A stretch of DNA of 64,000 nucleotides from Pomphorhynchus laevis. Lineage: Eukaryota; Acanthocephala; Palaeacanthocephala; Echinorhynchida; Pomphorhynchidae. The stretch lies in contig WNNJ02003827.1 of assembly GCA_012934845.2 (NCBI GenBank), positions 62,001 through 126,000 on the forward strand, written 5' to 3'. The position numbers were made by a program, and so were the translations under genes. Under the pieces are notes generated by a model. It did not search any database and was not told the origin of the DNA. It worked only from the letters and a program-made list of their open reading frames with translations. Shown in pieces: positions 1 to 12,839 of the stretch (positions are counted from its first letter, which is position 1; each line of letters opens with the position of its first letter).

Positions 1-1985
1 ACTGTGATATTCGGATTGAGTGACAAGTCCCGTCATTCCCAAAATCGCTAAGCAAAGTAATAAACATTTCTTAAAAAGCGTGTTTTTAGATTGTACTAAT
101 ACCAGCTAATTCTACTAATTCAGGCTCGGCTGCATGCTTAATAACATCATCCCATTCAGCAGTAGTAATATCAAATTCTTTTTCTAGGCATTTGTTAACT
201 TCATCATTTTTCTGAATCATCTCATTTTCTTTCGGTTTCCATACTGTCCCTATTACACAATAATAAAATAAAAATTTTAGAACACACTTGAATACTCTGT
301 CTTTATTACTTCAATTAAGACATTTACAAAGCCTTTGCACTTTTCAGTCAACTGTAAAATTACCTTTTGAGATTTACGAATTTGTAAAATTTATTATTTG
401 CATAGTTCTATATGCTTGCAAGAGAAACAAATGATAACTTTTCGAGCATTAATTTATGTATAATAAATTAATAATTGATTAATCATTTATTAATAATTAA
501 TAAATTGATGAAATAATTTATTAATTACTAAATTATAAATTATTAATAATTTATTCTTTTATCATTAATAAACTATGATTGTTCAGATAACTTTGAACAA
601 TTATCTTAAACTAAATTGAATTATATTCGTAAAATTTATTATTTGCATAGATATATATGCTTGCAAGAGAAACAAATGTTTATCTTTTGAGCATTAATTT
701 ATATTAATAAATCCTCAGCTACATATACATGTCATTAGATTGAATAGTTGAAACAATAAAGGAAATTATAAATTTCTACATAAACATTCGAACTTACGCA
801 TTAGGTTACGTATTACTTACGTATTAGGTCATACTGTATTAGGTTATCGGATATAACAATAACCTCTGAACAATCATCTTTACCAAAATTGAATTTGATA
901 AAAAATTTCGAAACTGAATTTTAAAATTTAAGAAAAATCTTGTCTCCATATCAACGAAAGTCATTGAGGTGGCTAGGACGTGTTCTGAGGTGGTCTAGTG
1001 ATCTCCTTTCTCGGAGGGTTTTCCATGTATGTCTCTCTGGAGAGAGACATCGAGATAGACCTCGATACAGGTGAAGAGATAAAATCTCGAAACTGGCTGA
1101 AGGCCGCCTTGGGCTATCTGAAAGAGAACTTTGGTCTGTCGCCCAGGATCGCGATGTTTGGAGTAGTTTGGTTCGTGCACTGCCTCCACGACCCGACACC
1201 CGGACCAGTGGTTGACATGAAAAATCTTCTGTATTATTTGCTTTTTCTTGTCGAGAAAAAGTTGTTGTTAAACTTTGAAATTTAAGTTGTTGTTAATAAT
1301 TAAAAAAATATAAATATTTTACATATTAGTGTGTAAAATGATATATCAGTGTAAACATCTGGGCTATATATTTCACTGTTAAAACTTATAATCTTATTGA
1401 TTTTAAGAAATCAAAGAATTTTGTTTTTAATGGATTATTTGATACAAGCTAGGAAAATATTAAATTCGGAATGACATATTTATACAGATTGCAGACAGAT
1501 GTTAATTTTATTGTGTCACTATCCGATATTTGCTATCGAGACAATCAAATGTTCTTAAATGATAACTAAATAATTAATAGCAAATCGAATGGCACTGAAC
1601 TTTAAAAAATTTAATTGACCTCGAGTTTCCTTCTTAAATGGTTTCATATTTGGCCAGTCTTTCTCATTGCGTGCTTTCTCCTCAAGAAAGTTTAATAGTT
1701 TTATGCGATCAAATTTTCCGGTTGGAGCCTTGTCTGTTTGGTTTTTATTCCTATCTCTAGCAGGTAAATAGGTATCCTAAATTATTAACGGAAAGAAGAA
1801 TGCCAAATCGAAGAGTTAAAAAAACATACCTCAGGATCAACTTCAGAGTTTAATTTATCTAATTCCTCGGTAGTAAGAGAAGACAACAATTCATCCAACT
1901 CTTTCTCTGCCGTTGATAAGTCAGTTTTACTGGGACGACGAAATTCATAATCATTTGTGTTAAAAGTCTTTGAATCAGCCCTCAT
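1..1985 (-). CDS. Tropomodulin, N-terminal half (partial, 4 exons)
   Basis: Tropomodulins cap the pointed ends of actin filaments and bind tropomyosin. Four exons join in phase with GT-AG borders: 1985-1830 (ATG at 1985), 1776-1620, 249-103 and 47-1, giving 169 codons before the window edge. The first exon carries ELDELLSSLTTEELDKLNSE, the family's N-terminal tropomyosin/actin-binding helix; the second has NQTDKAPTGKFDR and EKDWP; the third has the TVWKPK motif and an EPELVELA helix; the fourth starts AAILGM, just before the leucine-rich-repeat half, which lies outside the window. Introns are 53 bp (1777-1829), 1370 bp (250-1619, with a LINE fragment) and 55 bp (48-102). A pyrimidine-rich acceptor at 2003-2004, 17 bases before the ATG, implies a spliced or trans-spliced 5' UTR. 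The start fits the family's N-terminus. Family identity is firm; which paralogue is not known. Confidence 0.93.
384..713. repeat. Diverged direct repeat in tropomodulin intron 2
   Basis: An 85-bp stretch at about 384-470 recurs at 629-713, sharing TTATTTGCATAG and TATGCTTGCAAGAGAAACAA. AT-rich TTAATTAATAA runs lie between the copies. No coding potential is seen. Confidence 0.7.
955..1290 (+). pseudogene. 3' end of a non-LTR retrotransposon (5'-truncated)
   Basis: This GC-richer block encodes the last part of the same RT protein found at 12846-13472 on the other strand. Shared pieces are IKSRNWLKA, GYLKEN, GLSPRIAMFGVVW and LHDPTPGPV. A second frame gives a LRWLGRV motif, so there is at least one frameshift. 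It lies antisense within tropomodulin intron 2 and is a dead insertion, not part of the host transcript. Confidence 0.75.
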
Positions 1986-2002
1986 AGGGTGGACAATTTT
2001 AT

Positions 2003-5000
2003 CTAAAAAACAATATTTTTAATGCGGGAATACAAATTTTTATAAATTATTTTAAATAGCTGAAACTAGAAAATGCATACAAAAAAAGTTGTTTTGCTAT
2101 TTACTAAACATTTTGTATATACAACCAATAAGAAAGATGACGTTACAATTAATTACATAACCATCCAAGATGGTCTATTGAATAGCATATCAATTAAGAC
2201 TAGGCTGACATTACAGTCTATTAGTTAAATCACTTATCGCTCGACAGTTAAAGTACATTAGAAGAATTTCGGGTTTACGAACTAACTTAATATCCGTTTA
2301 ATTTAAAAATACATATTCAAAGAAGATTGTATAAATTATATAAATGTAGTGTAAAAGCAGCATTTTTCCTTTTACATGTGGATATTCGTGATTAAATGAA
2401 GCTAGATTTCCACACGCTTGTTAAAAAACTAAATTGTCTAAGCCACTGTTAGTAACACCAAAAACGCTACTTTCATATCAAACTTGTAACAGAAACACAT
2501 ACTGATGTGCTTATCTCAAAAGCTAACGATTTCTAGTTCTAACAAAAATTTCATATGATCAAATTCTACATTGTTAAACAGAAAATATTGACTTGACTGT
2601 GTTAGTTCGACCGCTCAATTTTCTTTGTAAAAAATTGAAAAAGATGCTTTGACGAAATAGTAAATATTGAAAAGTAACGATTTACATTGCATTTCGAAAA
2701 ACTATAATTGCTTTTGATATTTTATCACACTATTTCACACATATTATTAAATTTTTAATAGTTCACACTTACATCTCAATATTTTTAGATGTGCATACAA
2801 TTTAAGGGTTCACGCAAATGGGACATTATCAAACTATTTATACTTATGCTAGTAGATGTACTTACAAAGTGTGAAGCAGTTAATGTTTTACACTATTTTT
2901 GTGTGAAATTAAAATGAAATTTTAGTAACTAACAGACATTAAAATGAAATTACAATAAAATAACATTAGACTTTATTGTACAGGGCGTTTAAACATCAAG
3001 AGGAATAATAAAATAAGAAATGATTGTTCACGAATGTTCGACTGTTGCAATAGTCATTTTAGTTTGTGAAAAAGGGCTAATTTGCAATAAATTAAAAGGA
3101 CTGATTTGAAATAATTCTTATAATTTGATAAAATTGTTTTAATTATGTGATTTCGAATTTTATTATTTGGCAATTAATTCTATTTGTCTATTAGCATTTG
3201 TTCATTTTTTTACTTTTTATTTTACAGGATATTTTATCATTACATATGAGATTATAGAATAAATACCAGTTATCTTTTATAGTAATGTGCTATATTCGCT
3301 GAGTGAATACAAAATTATATTTATTTTAACTTCAAGTTTTTTAACTTAAAAAATTGAAGGATATCAATATATTCCATATCTTATGGGAGAAAATAAAAAA
3401 TATATTGAATCTAAGGTAATCATTATATTATTGACAGAGAAGCATCAACAATTTATTTAAAATTTTGAATTGTAGTAAACAATTGCTTACGTTATCGAGA
3501 AAAGAAAGATAAAATACTATATAAAGAGGAAACTAATTTTATGATTATTTCAAATTTGATTTATTATCACGGACTTAGCTAACCCAGAATTTAAAGATGT
3601 TTTCAAGTTTAGTTTTTGAAAGCCACTTAATGTTTGTAAAGCCATAATTAATTAGTATTAATTAATAATTAATTAATATTAATTAATTATTAAATTAATT
3701 AATTAAATCGAATTTTATTCAAAGCAAGTAAGATAATTTTTAAAAGAAAAACTAACCTTTGGGCTTTGATTTCCCCAGTTTATCAATCGGGGAGTAATTC
3801 CTGAAGTAAAAGAACATTCTGCTTTTGAAATTTCTAATGCACAATAGGAGATATCCGTGGGTGTTAGCTGCAGTCGGATGCAGTAGGTAGCTAGTGAGCA
3901 GTAACTCTCGGGGAAACAATTGATTGCAATCACTTGGCAAAACAGTATATATCGTAAAAATCACTACACCGTTGAAACATTGTTTTTGTGTTTGCACTGG
4001 CAATGTACAAGACTTACGAATTTACGAATTGCTATACTGACTGAATTTACGTGTTTATAAGAAATTTTTATACATCCACTGTAAGCAATAATCGTGATAG
4101 ATTTGAAAATGGATTCGATTACGATTAATCGGTAAGTTTATCGTGCTATATTTTATATCCTTAAACTTTGCGAATTTTTCAATTGAAAACTAATCATTTT
4201 TATTTACGCGATGAAGCAAAATTCGAAGAGCAAAAGTATTGCTATAAATAGGTTCGCAACTTTATAAAAAAGGAAAATGTTAAATCTTCGTCTCATTCAC
4301 AGTTGTAAATACTATACTAAAATCGTAAAAAGCTAACACGAGTGCAGTTAAAAACAGTTTAAAATTAGTTAAAGTAGAATTTTTAATTTTTACTTAAAAA
4401 TATATAATATTTTTAAAATATATAATATTTTTAAGTATACAAAATACTATAATCGTACAATAAATGTACGATTATAGTATTTAATCTATAAATTTTTAAG
4501 TATATTTTGATTTAAAAATCCGAAATAAATCAATATGAAAACGGTTAAACGAATTCTATAAAGAAAAATACGACGACTGAAAGCAATTATATATACATCT
4601 TGCATCTTGAAGCGTTTGGTAAATTCAATGTCCTTTAGCAAAGCAAACATTCTTTTACACCTGAAAATCATTTAAAAGATTATTAATGGCAATTATTCCT
4701 GGTAAAACTGACATATTGTGCAATTCGAGCCACTTACAACAGTTTTCGCTCATATAAATTGTAATTTATCAGTGACTTAGAATTTGCTTTAATAATTTAC
4801 ACATTTGATAATGTTTCGAAGTGGTTTTTCGAAGTTTTTTATATTCAGTACAATTTTAAATGTTGAAGAGAATTTCAAAGAGTGATTTTTATGTAGAGGT
4901 CAATGATTACGTAAGTTTGAAACTAAAAATAAAATTTTAAATCAAATAGTTATAACAGTTGAAACTGATGTGCTTTCTCTTGATGTGAAATAATACTGTA

Positions 5001-6300
5001 TGATATTGTATGATATTGATTAGAATGGTGGATATTGATTTATCGATTTAATGTATTGTCAATGAAACTAAGTTGAACATGAAGTTTGCTCAATTCCGTG
5101 CTACATTTAGCATTTTATATTCGATAATTTTAACATTCGTAATGTTAAATAGAAATGTCGATTTAAATGCAGACCAATTTTGCTAAATTCCGTTTCGTTA
5201 CTTAAACTTCCTGTATAATACAACTAAATCAACAAAACCTTCAAAATTATTAACAAATGTAAAACTGTGGAAGTCATAATATTTACACATAACAGTAGAT
5301 TAAGACATAATGACGGGCAGAATCAATGCAGATATGCAAAATAAGAGAACCATTATTCAAGAATGCTATTTATAAAATTCGTTGCATGTTTTTATCATTA
5401 TCAAACGTCTACTGAAAGCTTAACCTTTTTTAAGCTTACAAATAATATTAATAACGTATAGTTCTTTTGGCATTAAATAACTTTATAAAACGCGTTGTAC
5501 CAAACCTTTTAGTAAATGTAAGAAGATACTCGTAGATGCAATGTGATGGCCTATATACGCATATATATGTTAGTAACTTGGGAAAAACTTGGGGTTGATA
5601 ATAAAGAAATTTAAAGAATTAATATAAAATGTTACGTTATCTTTGAAGGTCATTGTTAAACTTGGGTTGATACTCGTAACAGCAATGTAATGGCTTATAT
5701 TCGTAAATCTATTAGTAACTTGGGAAAGGAAACTTTGGGTTGTTATGCATGTATATTAAATATTGTTTTAATGTTTGTTCCTAATAAATATTAATCAAAT
5801 AAAACGAAGGAACAGATTTATTTTATTTTAAAAGTCCTGTATTTCAATAATATTAAGGCACCGTTATCGAGTGTTGTAATCAGTTAAAATATCTTAATCA
5901 AAAAGTTTTATGAATTCAATAGAAACGAACAATGAGTCATTGCGTTGTAAAAGAATAGCTTTTATAAATATACACATGACCCTAGAGAAAATAATCAGTC
6001 AGACTTTTTATTGTACAAATCCCACTATGACTTGATTCACACGATTAAATATTTAAAACCGGCTTTTGGCAACTTTAAGATAATTCAAATCAAATTTGCC
6101 TAAAAATAGGCAAATACAATACACAATACAGTCTAATAATACTGAGTTGAAAAAATAAAGCCGAATTTTTAGGTTTCAAACTTAATGAGCTTCTACAATT
6201 TTATAAACTCATTAAAACTTTTGATAGCTCATTAAATAGATGAGCTTTGAAAACGTTGGTTGCACTCACAAATTGTGCGAATTCTTTATGCAGACACTAA
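2003..6300. other. AT-rich spacer, no gene seen apart from the exon candidate
   Basis: Long A/T runs and short degenerate repeats, with only short random reading frames (for example at 4486-4671). A TTAATTAATTA-type run occupies 3640-3710. A small hairpin-forming string at 3326-3365 (TTTTAACTTCAA and TTGAAG) resembles the units at 8880-9475. Confidence 0.6.
3757..3915 (-). other. Possible non-coding first exon of tropomodulin
   Basis: Seen: a GC-richer island ending in the donor AAAG|GTTAGT (boundary 3757/3756), with a TATATACTG string about 30 bases upstream of a plausible start near 3915. Inference: splicing from here to the acceptor at 2003 would leave a 1754-bp 5' UTR intron and a mostly untranslated first exon. 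A trans-spliced leader at the same acceptor is the alternative. No protein similarity is seen. Confidence 0.3.
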
Positions 6301-6329
6301 AATGACTTATATGTCATTGATATAAGATT

Positions 6330-6456
6330 ATATAAGATTTTGCACAATTAATATTTATATCAAGTTAAAATTGAAATTTAAAATAAAATTTAAATTTATT
6401 TTAAATAAATTTAAAATAAGGGCAGAAACCTGATAGCATAGTAGTTCCTCCTTAAT
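6330..6456. mobile_element. Penelope-like element tail fragments, mixed orientation
   Basis: 6420-6456 reads GAAACCTGATAGCATAGTAG then TTCCTCC in the plus direction; the complete PLE at 15205-18238 has this on its minus strand. The preceding AT-rich 6330-6415 (TTTATATCAAGTTAAAATTG) matches the tail in the opposite sense. The two together look like a rearranged, partly palindromic copy. Confidence 0.55.
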
Positions 6457-6677
6457 AACAAAACGAAATATTAATTATAAAATGTTAATAACGAAACATT
6501 TTTAATAAGCAATAATTTATTCTTATTAATTAATAATAAGGTTCCAACCCACATTATAATAAGGGTCGGAATTTAAAAACAACAAATTTAATACAACATG
6601 TTACTTGATTTTGTTTTATATTATAAGATTATTCTTAAACTTAGATTGATACTCGTAGCAGTAATGTGATGACTAAT

Positions 6678-6904
6678 AAGATCAGCTAACTGATTCTACG
6701 TATTTTATGCTATTTATAAATAATAAATAATTATATAAGATTTTGCACAATTAATATTTATATCAAGTTAAAATTTTAAATAAAAGTCAATTTTTATGAA
6801 TTGACTAATAAATAAGAGACGATGTATCAGAATAAGGATTAGAGGCTATCAGGAGGAACTGCAATGTTATCAGATTTTGGCTTCTATTCCTCGACCCAGC
6901 ATAG
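6678..6904 (-). mobile_element. 5'-truncated Penelope-like tail insertion
   Basis: It begins with TCAGCTAACTGATTCTACG, the terminal motif shared by all tail copies here, and ends in AGCATAGCAGCGGGGCCAAA. It corresponds to 15205-15510 of the complete element and holds only the 3' UTR and last codons. It interrupts one unit of the 80-bp repeat around it. Confidence 0.65.
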
Positions 6905-8274
6905 CAGCGGGGCCAAATACACGCAAACCTATAAGTAACTTGTAAAAAAAGACTTGTGGTTGTTATGGATTGATATTTGTGATATTTTTAATTTTAACGA
7001 TATATGAACGTTATTGAATGAATAAAAAGCAGTTTTTAGTAAAATAATCTTTCAGAATTTTCATGTGAATATGTCAACCATACTTAGCACATGCAATAAA
7101 AAATAACTATTAAGAACGCGTTTAGTACCTTTAGGATACTTCATCGAAGACATATTTACTAAATTATCGTTTAATAATTAATGCGTCGTTAAAATAGCCG
7201 GTTCATATTTAAATAAATTAAAACTGTTTTTCAAACATGGATTTGAGCGAATTTATGTAGCGTAATAAGTGACTAATTTATTCGTGTTACTAATTAAGGC
7301 CATTGGTATAGTTTTATCAAAATTATCAATGTGTTACAATAAAAGTGTCTAACAGAAAAAATGTTAATGTTTAAACTTTTCTGCGTTCATTTTCAGATTA
7401 TTGTTAAAACATTTGATGATAATTTCAATTATTGATAATTATTTAATGAAAAGCGGACGTCATTCCAGTAAAAATGCGCAGCCCTATATTGTTATTGAAA
7501 CTTTATGATTATAGCGTGTGATTTATGTAATTATAACTGTAATTACTGATTATAATCTTAAGATGAACGCAGAATTAATTATAAAATGCTTTTGGCGGTA
7601 GGGATTTTGTTACTGTAGGGGTTTGTTTTCATTTTATATCATTCAATTCCTATGCTTGTTTATGTTGATTTTTTAAGCAAATACGGTTTCGGATATAGTT
7701 ATTGATGAATCTATTGTTGCGATAGATTTAAAATTTAAGTTATACAATTTTAAATGAAATAATTATCAGTAAAACGGCTAACAGATTATTTTTTTATTTT
7801 CAATTTTTTTTGTTCATTTTCCGATTGTAACCAGCAAGTGTTCTTATCCTGTTAATTAACTCATCTTAATTTGTTTCATGGATTAAATATTTTATGCTTT
7901 GTCCACCCGTACATCGAAAGTATCTTTAATCTAACACTGAATCTTTTTTATGTGATTTACAGAAAAATTCTTAATTGATCATACACTAAAATCATAATTG
8001 CTAAGATTTTAAGAAATTAGAGAATACCCATTTGTAGACTTTCCTCTCAATTAGCTTATCTTTTAATGGTCAATTCACCATACGGCAAATGTTCAAAGTA
8101 GTAGTTATATATATGCAAATTAACTGTAATAAGGCATATGATCTAAATATATAGTCCTACGTAAATATTATTTTCTTAATTTCTAACTGTATCCATATAA
8201 AACTAAAAAATTTGAATAAATTTAAATTATAAAAATTAAATATTAATATTTTATTAATAAAATAACAATGCATG

Positions 8275-8560
8275 AAAGCCTCTATAGCTGCTAAATCGAA
8301 CTGTCGACTAAAAATAATTTTTATAGTTATCGTAAATTTTGAATAAATCTGTATAGAAGCGTCCTATGTACAAAAAAGCTTTTAATGGATAACAACCTTC
8401 CCGATTTTACATATAAAAGTTTTATCAAATATATCCTGTGTCTTGACCCTATTCTAAAGTGCAACTCATTGTGTAACTGTTACTATACCTATTCTTCTGA
8501 TCTAATCAGCTTACTGCTCATTTCACAACAATGCTCTGATTTCTTTGATTACTTTCCATT
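8275..8560. repeat. Dispersed repeat, partner at 45030-45310
   Basis: Shared strings include AGCCTCTA, GCTGCTAAAT, AAAAATAATTTTTATA, GTAAATTTTGAATAA, AAGCGTC and ATTCTAAAGT. The 68-codon frame starting at 8385 lies inside the repeat and has no recognisable similarity; I do not regard it as a gene. Confidence 0.6.
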
Positions 8561-8879
8561 CATATTTTCTTTAAGGCAACAACTATTTTAATCTGTTTTC
8601 GTTATTTTGATCAAATATTCTTAAAACAAACGACTTAATTAAATATTGCGTCTTTCGGTTTCAGCGTATTGTTGCTCAAATCTTAAGTATTTTTACATTC
8701 TCTGGAAAAAATTAATTCAATACTAACAATTGACCAATTCTTTCATTTTGCTCATCACATTAAATTTCTAAATCAATCATTTCATTCATCTACTTTATTT
8801 ACTTCATTATTCTACTTCATTTATTTAAATCGTCTACTTTATTTTAGATTATAATTTCAATTAATTGAAGTTTAAATAA

Positions 8880-9475
8880 ATGCAATAAAATATCCATGAT
8901 GATGTTTAGACAGAACAAATTTGTTCAGTCCAAAGAACAAATTTGTTTTGTCCTGGTATGACTATTCAACTTGTTCAAATTTGGCTATTTAACTTGAACA
9001 AATTTGTTTTGTCCTGGTATGACTATTCAATTCAATAAAATTGTATTTATTTTAACTTCAAGTTGTTTCTTCACTTAAAAAATTGAAGTTGAAATAAATC
9101 CAATTTAATATTCATGATGATGTATAGAGAGAGAACAAACTTGCTTTGTCGAAATATTAGAAATAAATCCAATCATCATTTGCTGGGTATGGCTATTCAA
9201 TTCAATAAAATTGTATTTATTTTAACTTAAAGTTGTTTTTCACTTAAAAAATTGAAGTTGAAATAAATCCAATTGAATATTCATGATGATGTACAGAGAA
9301 CAAATTTGTTTTGTCCAAATATTGGAAATACATCCAATCATCATTTGCTGGATATGGAAATCAATTCAATTCAATAAAATTGTATTTATTTTAACTTCAA
9401 GTTGTTTTTCACTTAAAAAAATTGAAGTTAAAAAAATGCAATTAAATATTTATGTCCAAATATTGGAAATATATT
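8880..9475. repeat. ~170-bp tandem repeat with internal hairpins
   Basis: TTCAATTCAATAAAATTGTA starts at 9026, 9196 and 9365, giving a period of 169-170 bp, with partial units at each end. Each unit contains TTATTTTAACTTCAA facing TTGAAGTTGAAATAA across about 20 bases, a strong potential hairpin, plus AACAAATTTGTT palindromes. Reading frames inside are by-products of the repeat. Confidence 0.8.
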
Positions 9476-10200
9476 TATATTTTATGTAAAATATTATATA
9501 TTTTATATAATATATTAATATATCTATATTATATTTTATGTAATAGATATAGATTAAAATATAATATTTTAAATTTATATCATATAAACTAAAAAAGTAA
9601 CTACGTCAACAGTTCAAAGAATGTGTGCGCATGACGACAATTGTAAATAACATTTTGATCATTTGAACCACGTTAAATTATTAGGACTGAAATTATTAGG
9701 ATCGAAATTTGATTAATGTAAATATGAGAAATACAAACCTGGAAGCGACAAAGATTTTACTTCATAAGCGGAATCTCAACTGGATATTGAATATCCAGAG
9801 AGATGACAAGAGAAAAATAGAAAAGAACATATATTACAATAACTTTATAACTTTATCGTATTATATCACAATAACTTTATAACTTTATCGTATTATATCA
9901 CATTATCAATATAATGACACAATCATCGAAACAGGGCATCTCTTTAATTTGAAGACAATAGATTTTACCCCACCAATTGAGTTTGGCTTTTTTGCTTGTT
10001 TTTTAACTTTTTTATATCAGGTTTATATGGATTTTACCTGACAAATATAGCAAAAAATTCGTTTCTTAAGAATAATAAATAACTGTTAGTCACTTTATTC
10101 TGAAAGCTAGTGCATTACCATCAATTAGGCAGAAGAAAGTATCTGTTTACTGAATGAAATTTAAATGACTTTTTTGTGTTCTGAAAGTAATATGTTTCTA
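9476..10200. other. AT-rich spacer, nothing recognised
   Basis: A TATA-type low-complexity run at 9475-9590, then unique-looking AT-rich sequence. A short exact duplication of ATAACTTTATCGTATTATAT lies near 9840-9900. Confidence 0.5.
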
Positions 10201-10204
10201 TCTG

Positions 10205-11150
10205 CTAGACAGTACATTCAAATGTATCACATTCGAATGTACCCCATTCGGATGACAGTACAAGACAATACAATCAGATAAACGAGGTTATGCTTTGAAT
10301 TGCACAATTGTATGATTCGCTACTGAGTACCTTAAATTTATCTACAATACAAGATATACTCATCTTACTCTACTTGACTCATTGTGGACGATTGTTCATG
10401 CTTCGGATGGTTATTTCAATTCAATCTAATTGTCAATAATTACGTTTCACATTTCGGTCCTTTTAATGTTGGCTGGATGTTACTCGACTCGTCTGCTTTA
10501 TTATCAATAACATTAAATGAAAGACTTTCTCAATAGATAAGAAAATCTTCAATTTAATCTAATTGTCAATATCGACGTTTCGGTCCTTTTAATGTTGACG
10601 GACCATCACTCGAAATAAAAAAGAAAGTAAATATAGAAAGTAGCATATATTATTTCTTAGATCATGAGTGAAATTTACGGTGACTAGGAGTTGATATACT
10701 ATTGATGATTTCAGTCTGCGACGAATTACGCTTTACAAATAATATCATGAAAGATGCTTAGATGTCGTTTGCAATGACTTGGATTATTCAGGGTTTATTT
10801 TAAGCGGACATTCATGGATGTCATTGTATTTAATGTAAATACTCCCTCCAACTTAGGGAAGCACTTTGGATATTTCAACACTTAAGATACTTGCCAACTA
10901 AATTGAGTGTAAAAAGAAAACTCACAACGATGTTTAAGAAAATAAAAACTAATATTGTGTTTGTCCTAATAAAGAATAATTAGTTTTGTTGTCTCATTTG
11001 ATGGAATTCATTGTTGTGCAAAATCATTATCAAAAATATATAAAATGACTCAATCTCACATTTTCAAGTCATAATGAATTTTTGACTTGAATGAAATCAT
11101 GTGAAATAAAATCATATGCACATAACAGCACAAGATGTGTTTTGTTAAAA
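10205..11150. repeat. Long dispersed repeat, copy 1 (partner at 20998-22152)
   Basis: Extended near-identity with the second copy: CTCATCTTACTCTACTTGAC, TTAGATCATGAGTGAAATTT, GGTGACTAGGAGTTGATATA, ACTCCCTCCAACTTAGGGAA and GAATAATTAGTTTTGTTGTC. A sub-motif TTTCGGTCCTTTTAATGTTG occurs twice within it. Copy 2 follows a non-LTR RT relic and has about 270 bp that copy 1 lacks, so this may be the 3' part of that LINE family. Confidence 0.85.
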
Positions 11151-12830
11151 TTTAAAAAGTTTAGTTGAATGCAAAAATTAATGAAAATGAAAACATATCA
11201 GGTAGCAATTGAAGTTTTGCAGCTGTAGAAGTAACTAGTCTATTTTTTCTTAAAACTGAAGAGAGGTTTAATCTAAAATAATAAGAATTGCATTCCTAAC
11301 TGTCAAAACTGATTGAATGCTAAGGATTTATTAGTAAAAATTATAAAACTGTCGTTGTTGTTAGAATTTGCTTGTGTAAATGAAAAGTCCTAAATTGAGT
11401 GTTCACGTATATGTGTTTCAATTACTAGTTGAACAAGAAATAGTGAAAATATTTTTTCTTAAATCAAATTTTTGATTGCTAACAGTTTTTTAATAAACTT
11501 ATCATCAGGACAAAATAATAATAATTGTATTTTTGTCTGGATGATGATACCAATTAGCTATTGAAAATTTTACCAATTGAAAGGTCTTTTAAGTCCCTCA
11601 AGTTCAATAAAGAAATAAAAATTAAGAAAAACATGTTTTTTAATACTTCAAATTACCAACTTATGATCCAGCGTTTACTACCTGTTCTTTTGTTTTTACA
11701 TTAACTTCTAACAATTTTTAAAGGTCGAATTTTTCTCATGCCAATTTAAGCGAAAGTGAATAAAGATGATATTATGTACAATAATATATCAACAATCAGT
11801 GGCAGTTTAATATCGAATAATTACTAGTTATTGGAAACAAGGGATCTTACCTGGAATTTATCATATAGATTTTTCATGTCATCTAAATAGTGTTATTTTC
11901 TAAATATACGATTCATCAAACTATATTCTCAATTCTTATCTAGCTATATCCGCTAGAAATAAATTAATAAATTCAGTTATATTTACTTTTCTAGAAAATA
12001 ATATTTTTTTTTATTTTTATCGAAGAGGAAAACTTTCCGAAAACAAATTCTTTCGGATTCTGAAGTGTAAATAAGTATCAAATATAAAAATTACAGCTCA
12101 AGCACTAATCTACTTACCAAAAAATCCCGAATTTTTGTCAGTCTATCATGTTAAATCAGGAAAATCTAAGTTGATGTTTGTCTTTTGATATAAATATCTA
12201 AATCTAGGGTGAGTTGCAAAATCTTTATACTCAATACCACAAATGTGATATGTGATAACAGCAATGCTCCTTTATTTAAGCTGTGAGCTTAATAACTTAA
12301 GAAAGCATCTTATTCCAACAGTTGTGGATTCCTATATGATAAATTGGTGGTGATTATGCGTTTGATCGACAAACTAATATAGCCAATATCGTATTTAATA
12401 ATTTCTGCGTTTATTTGAAATGGCCGCTGCGATTATTGGTTAGAATAATTTAAAAATTATACTTAATAAGTTGGAATTGAGTTTTTCATTTTACAAGACA
12501 CCAAAATATTTTTAAATTATAGCGGTGTGTTATTCATGATAAATGATTTTGATACCTTAATTTTTTATTATGAAGCAAGATCAACAAAATAAATTTATTT
12601 TCTTTTGTATTTAGTTTACTTCAACTAGCATCGTAAAACGAAAATAAATATTTTTATTGCCAACATAAGAATATTTTATAAAAAAGTTCGATCATGTTTT
12701 AAATTTACAATTAATCATCCATATTTTTAAGGATTTAAGAGGAACTGATCGTGATTTTTATATATTCGTTAGCCTTTTTATAAATTGGTGTGTAATAGAG
12801 TTTAAATTTATCTTACATACTGCAATATAA
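11151..12830. other. AT-rich spacer, nothing recognised
   Basis: No reading frame of note, no similarity to known proteins seen, and no repeat shared with the rest of the window that I could find. Confidence 0.5.
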
Positions 12831-12839
12831 CCAACAACA

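Larger units (their letters stand above)
5526..6966. repeat. Three diverged ~80-bp repeats, the third split by an insertion
   Basis: Units at 5526-5605 and 5669-5750 share TACTCGTA, CAATGT, ATTAGTAACTTGGGA and GGGTTG. A third starts at 6649 (TACTCGTAGCAGTAATGTGA) and resumes after 6905 (CCTATAAGTAACTTG, GTGGTTGTTATG). The block between is a Penelope-like tail, so the interrupted repeat marks the insertion limits at about 6678-6904. Confidence 0.6.

Noticed and set aside
998..1285. 95-codon frame that could be read as a host gene
   Set aside because: Matches the 3' end of the LINE at 12846-13472 and is frameshifted relative to it; it is an intronic transposon fragment.
3715..4003. 72- and 83-codon minus frames as small proteins
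   Set aside because: No recognisable motif; a donor site ends the region, so it is better explained as a possible untranslated first exon.
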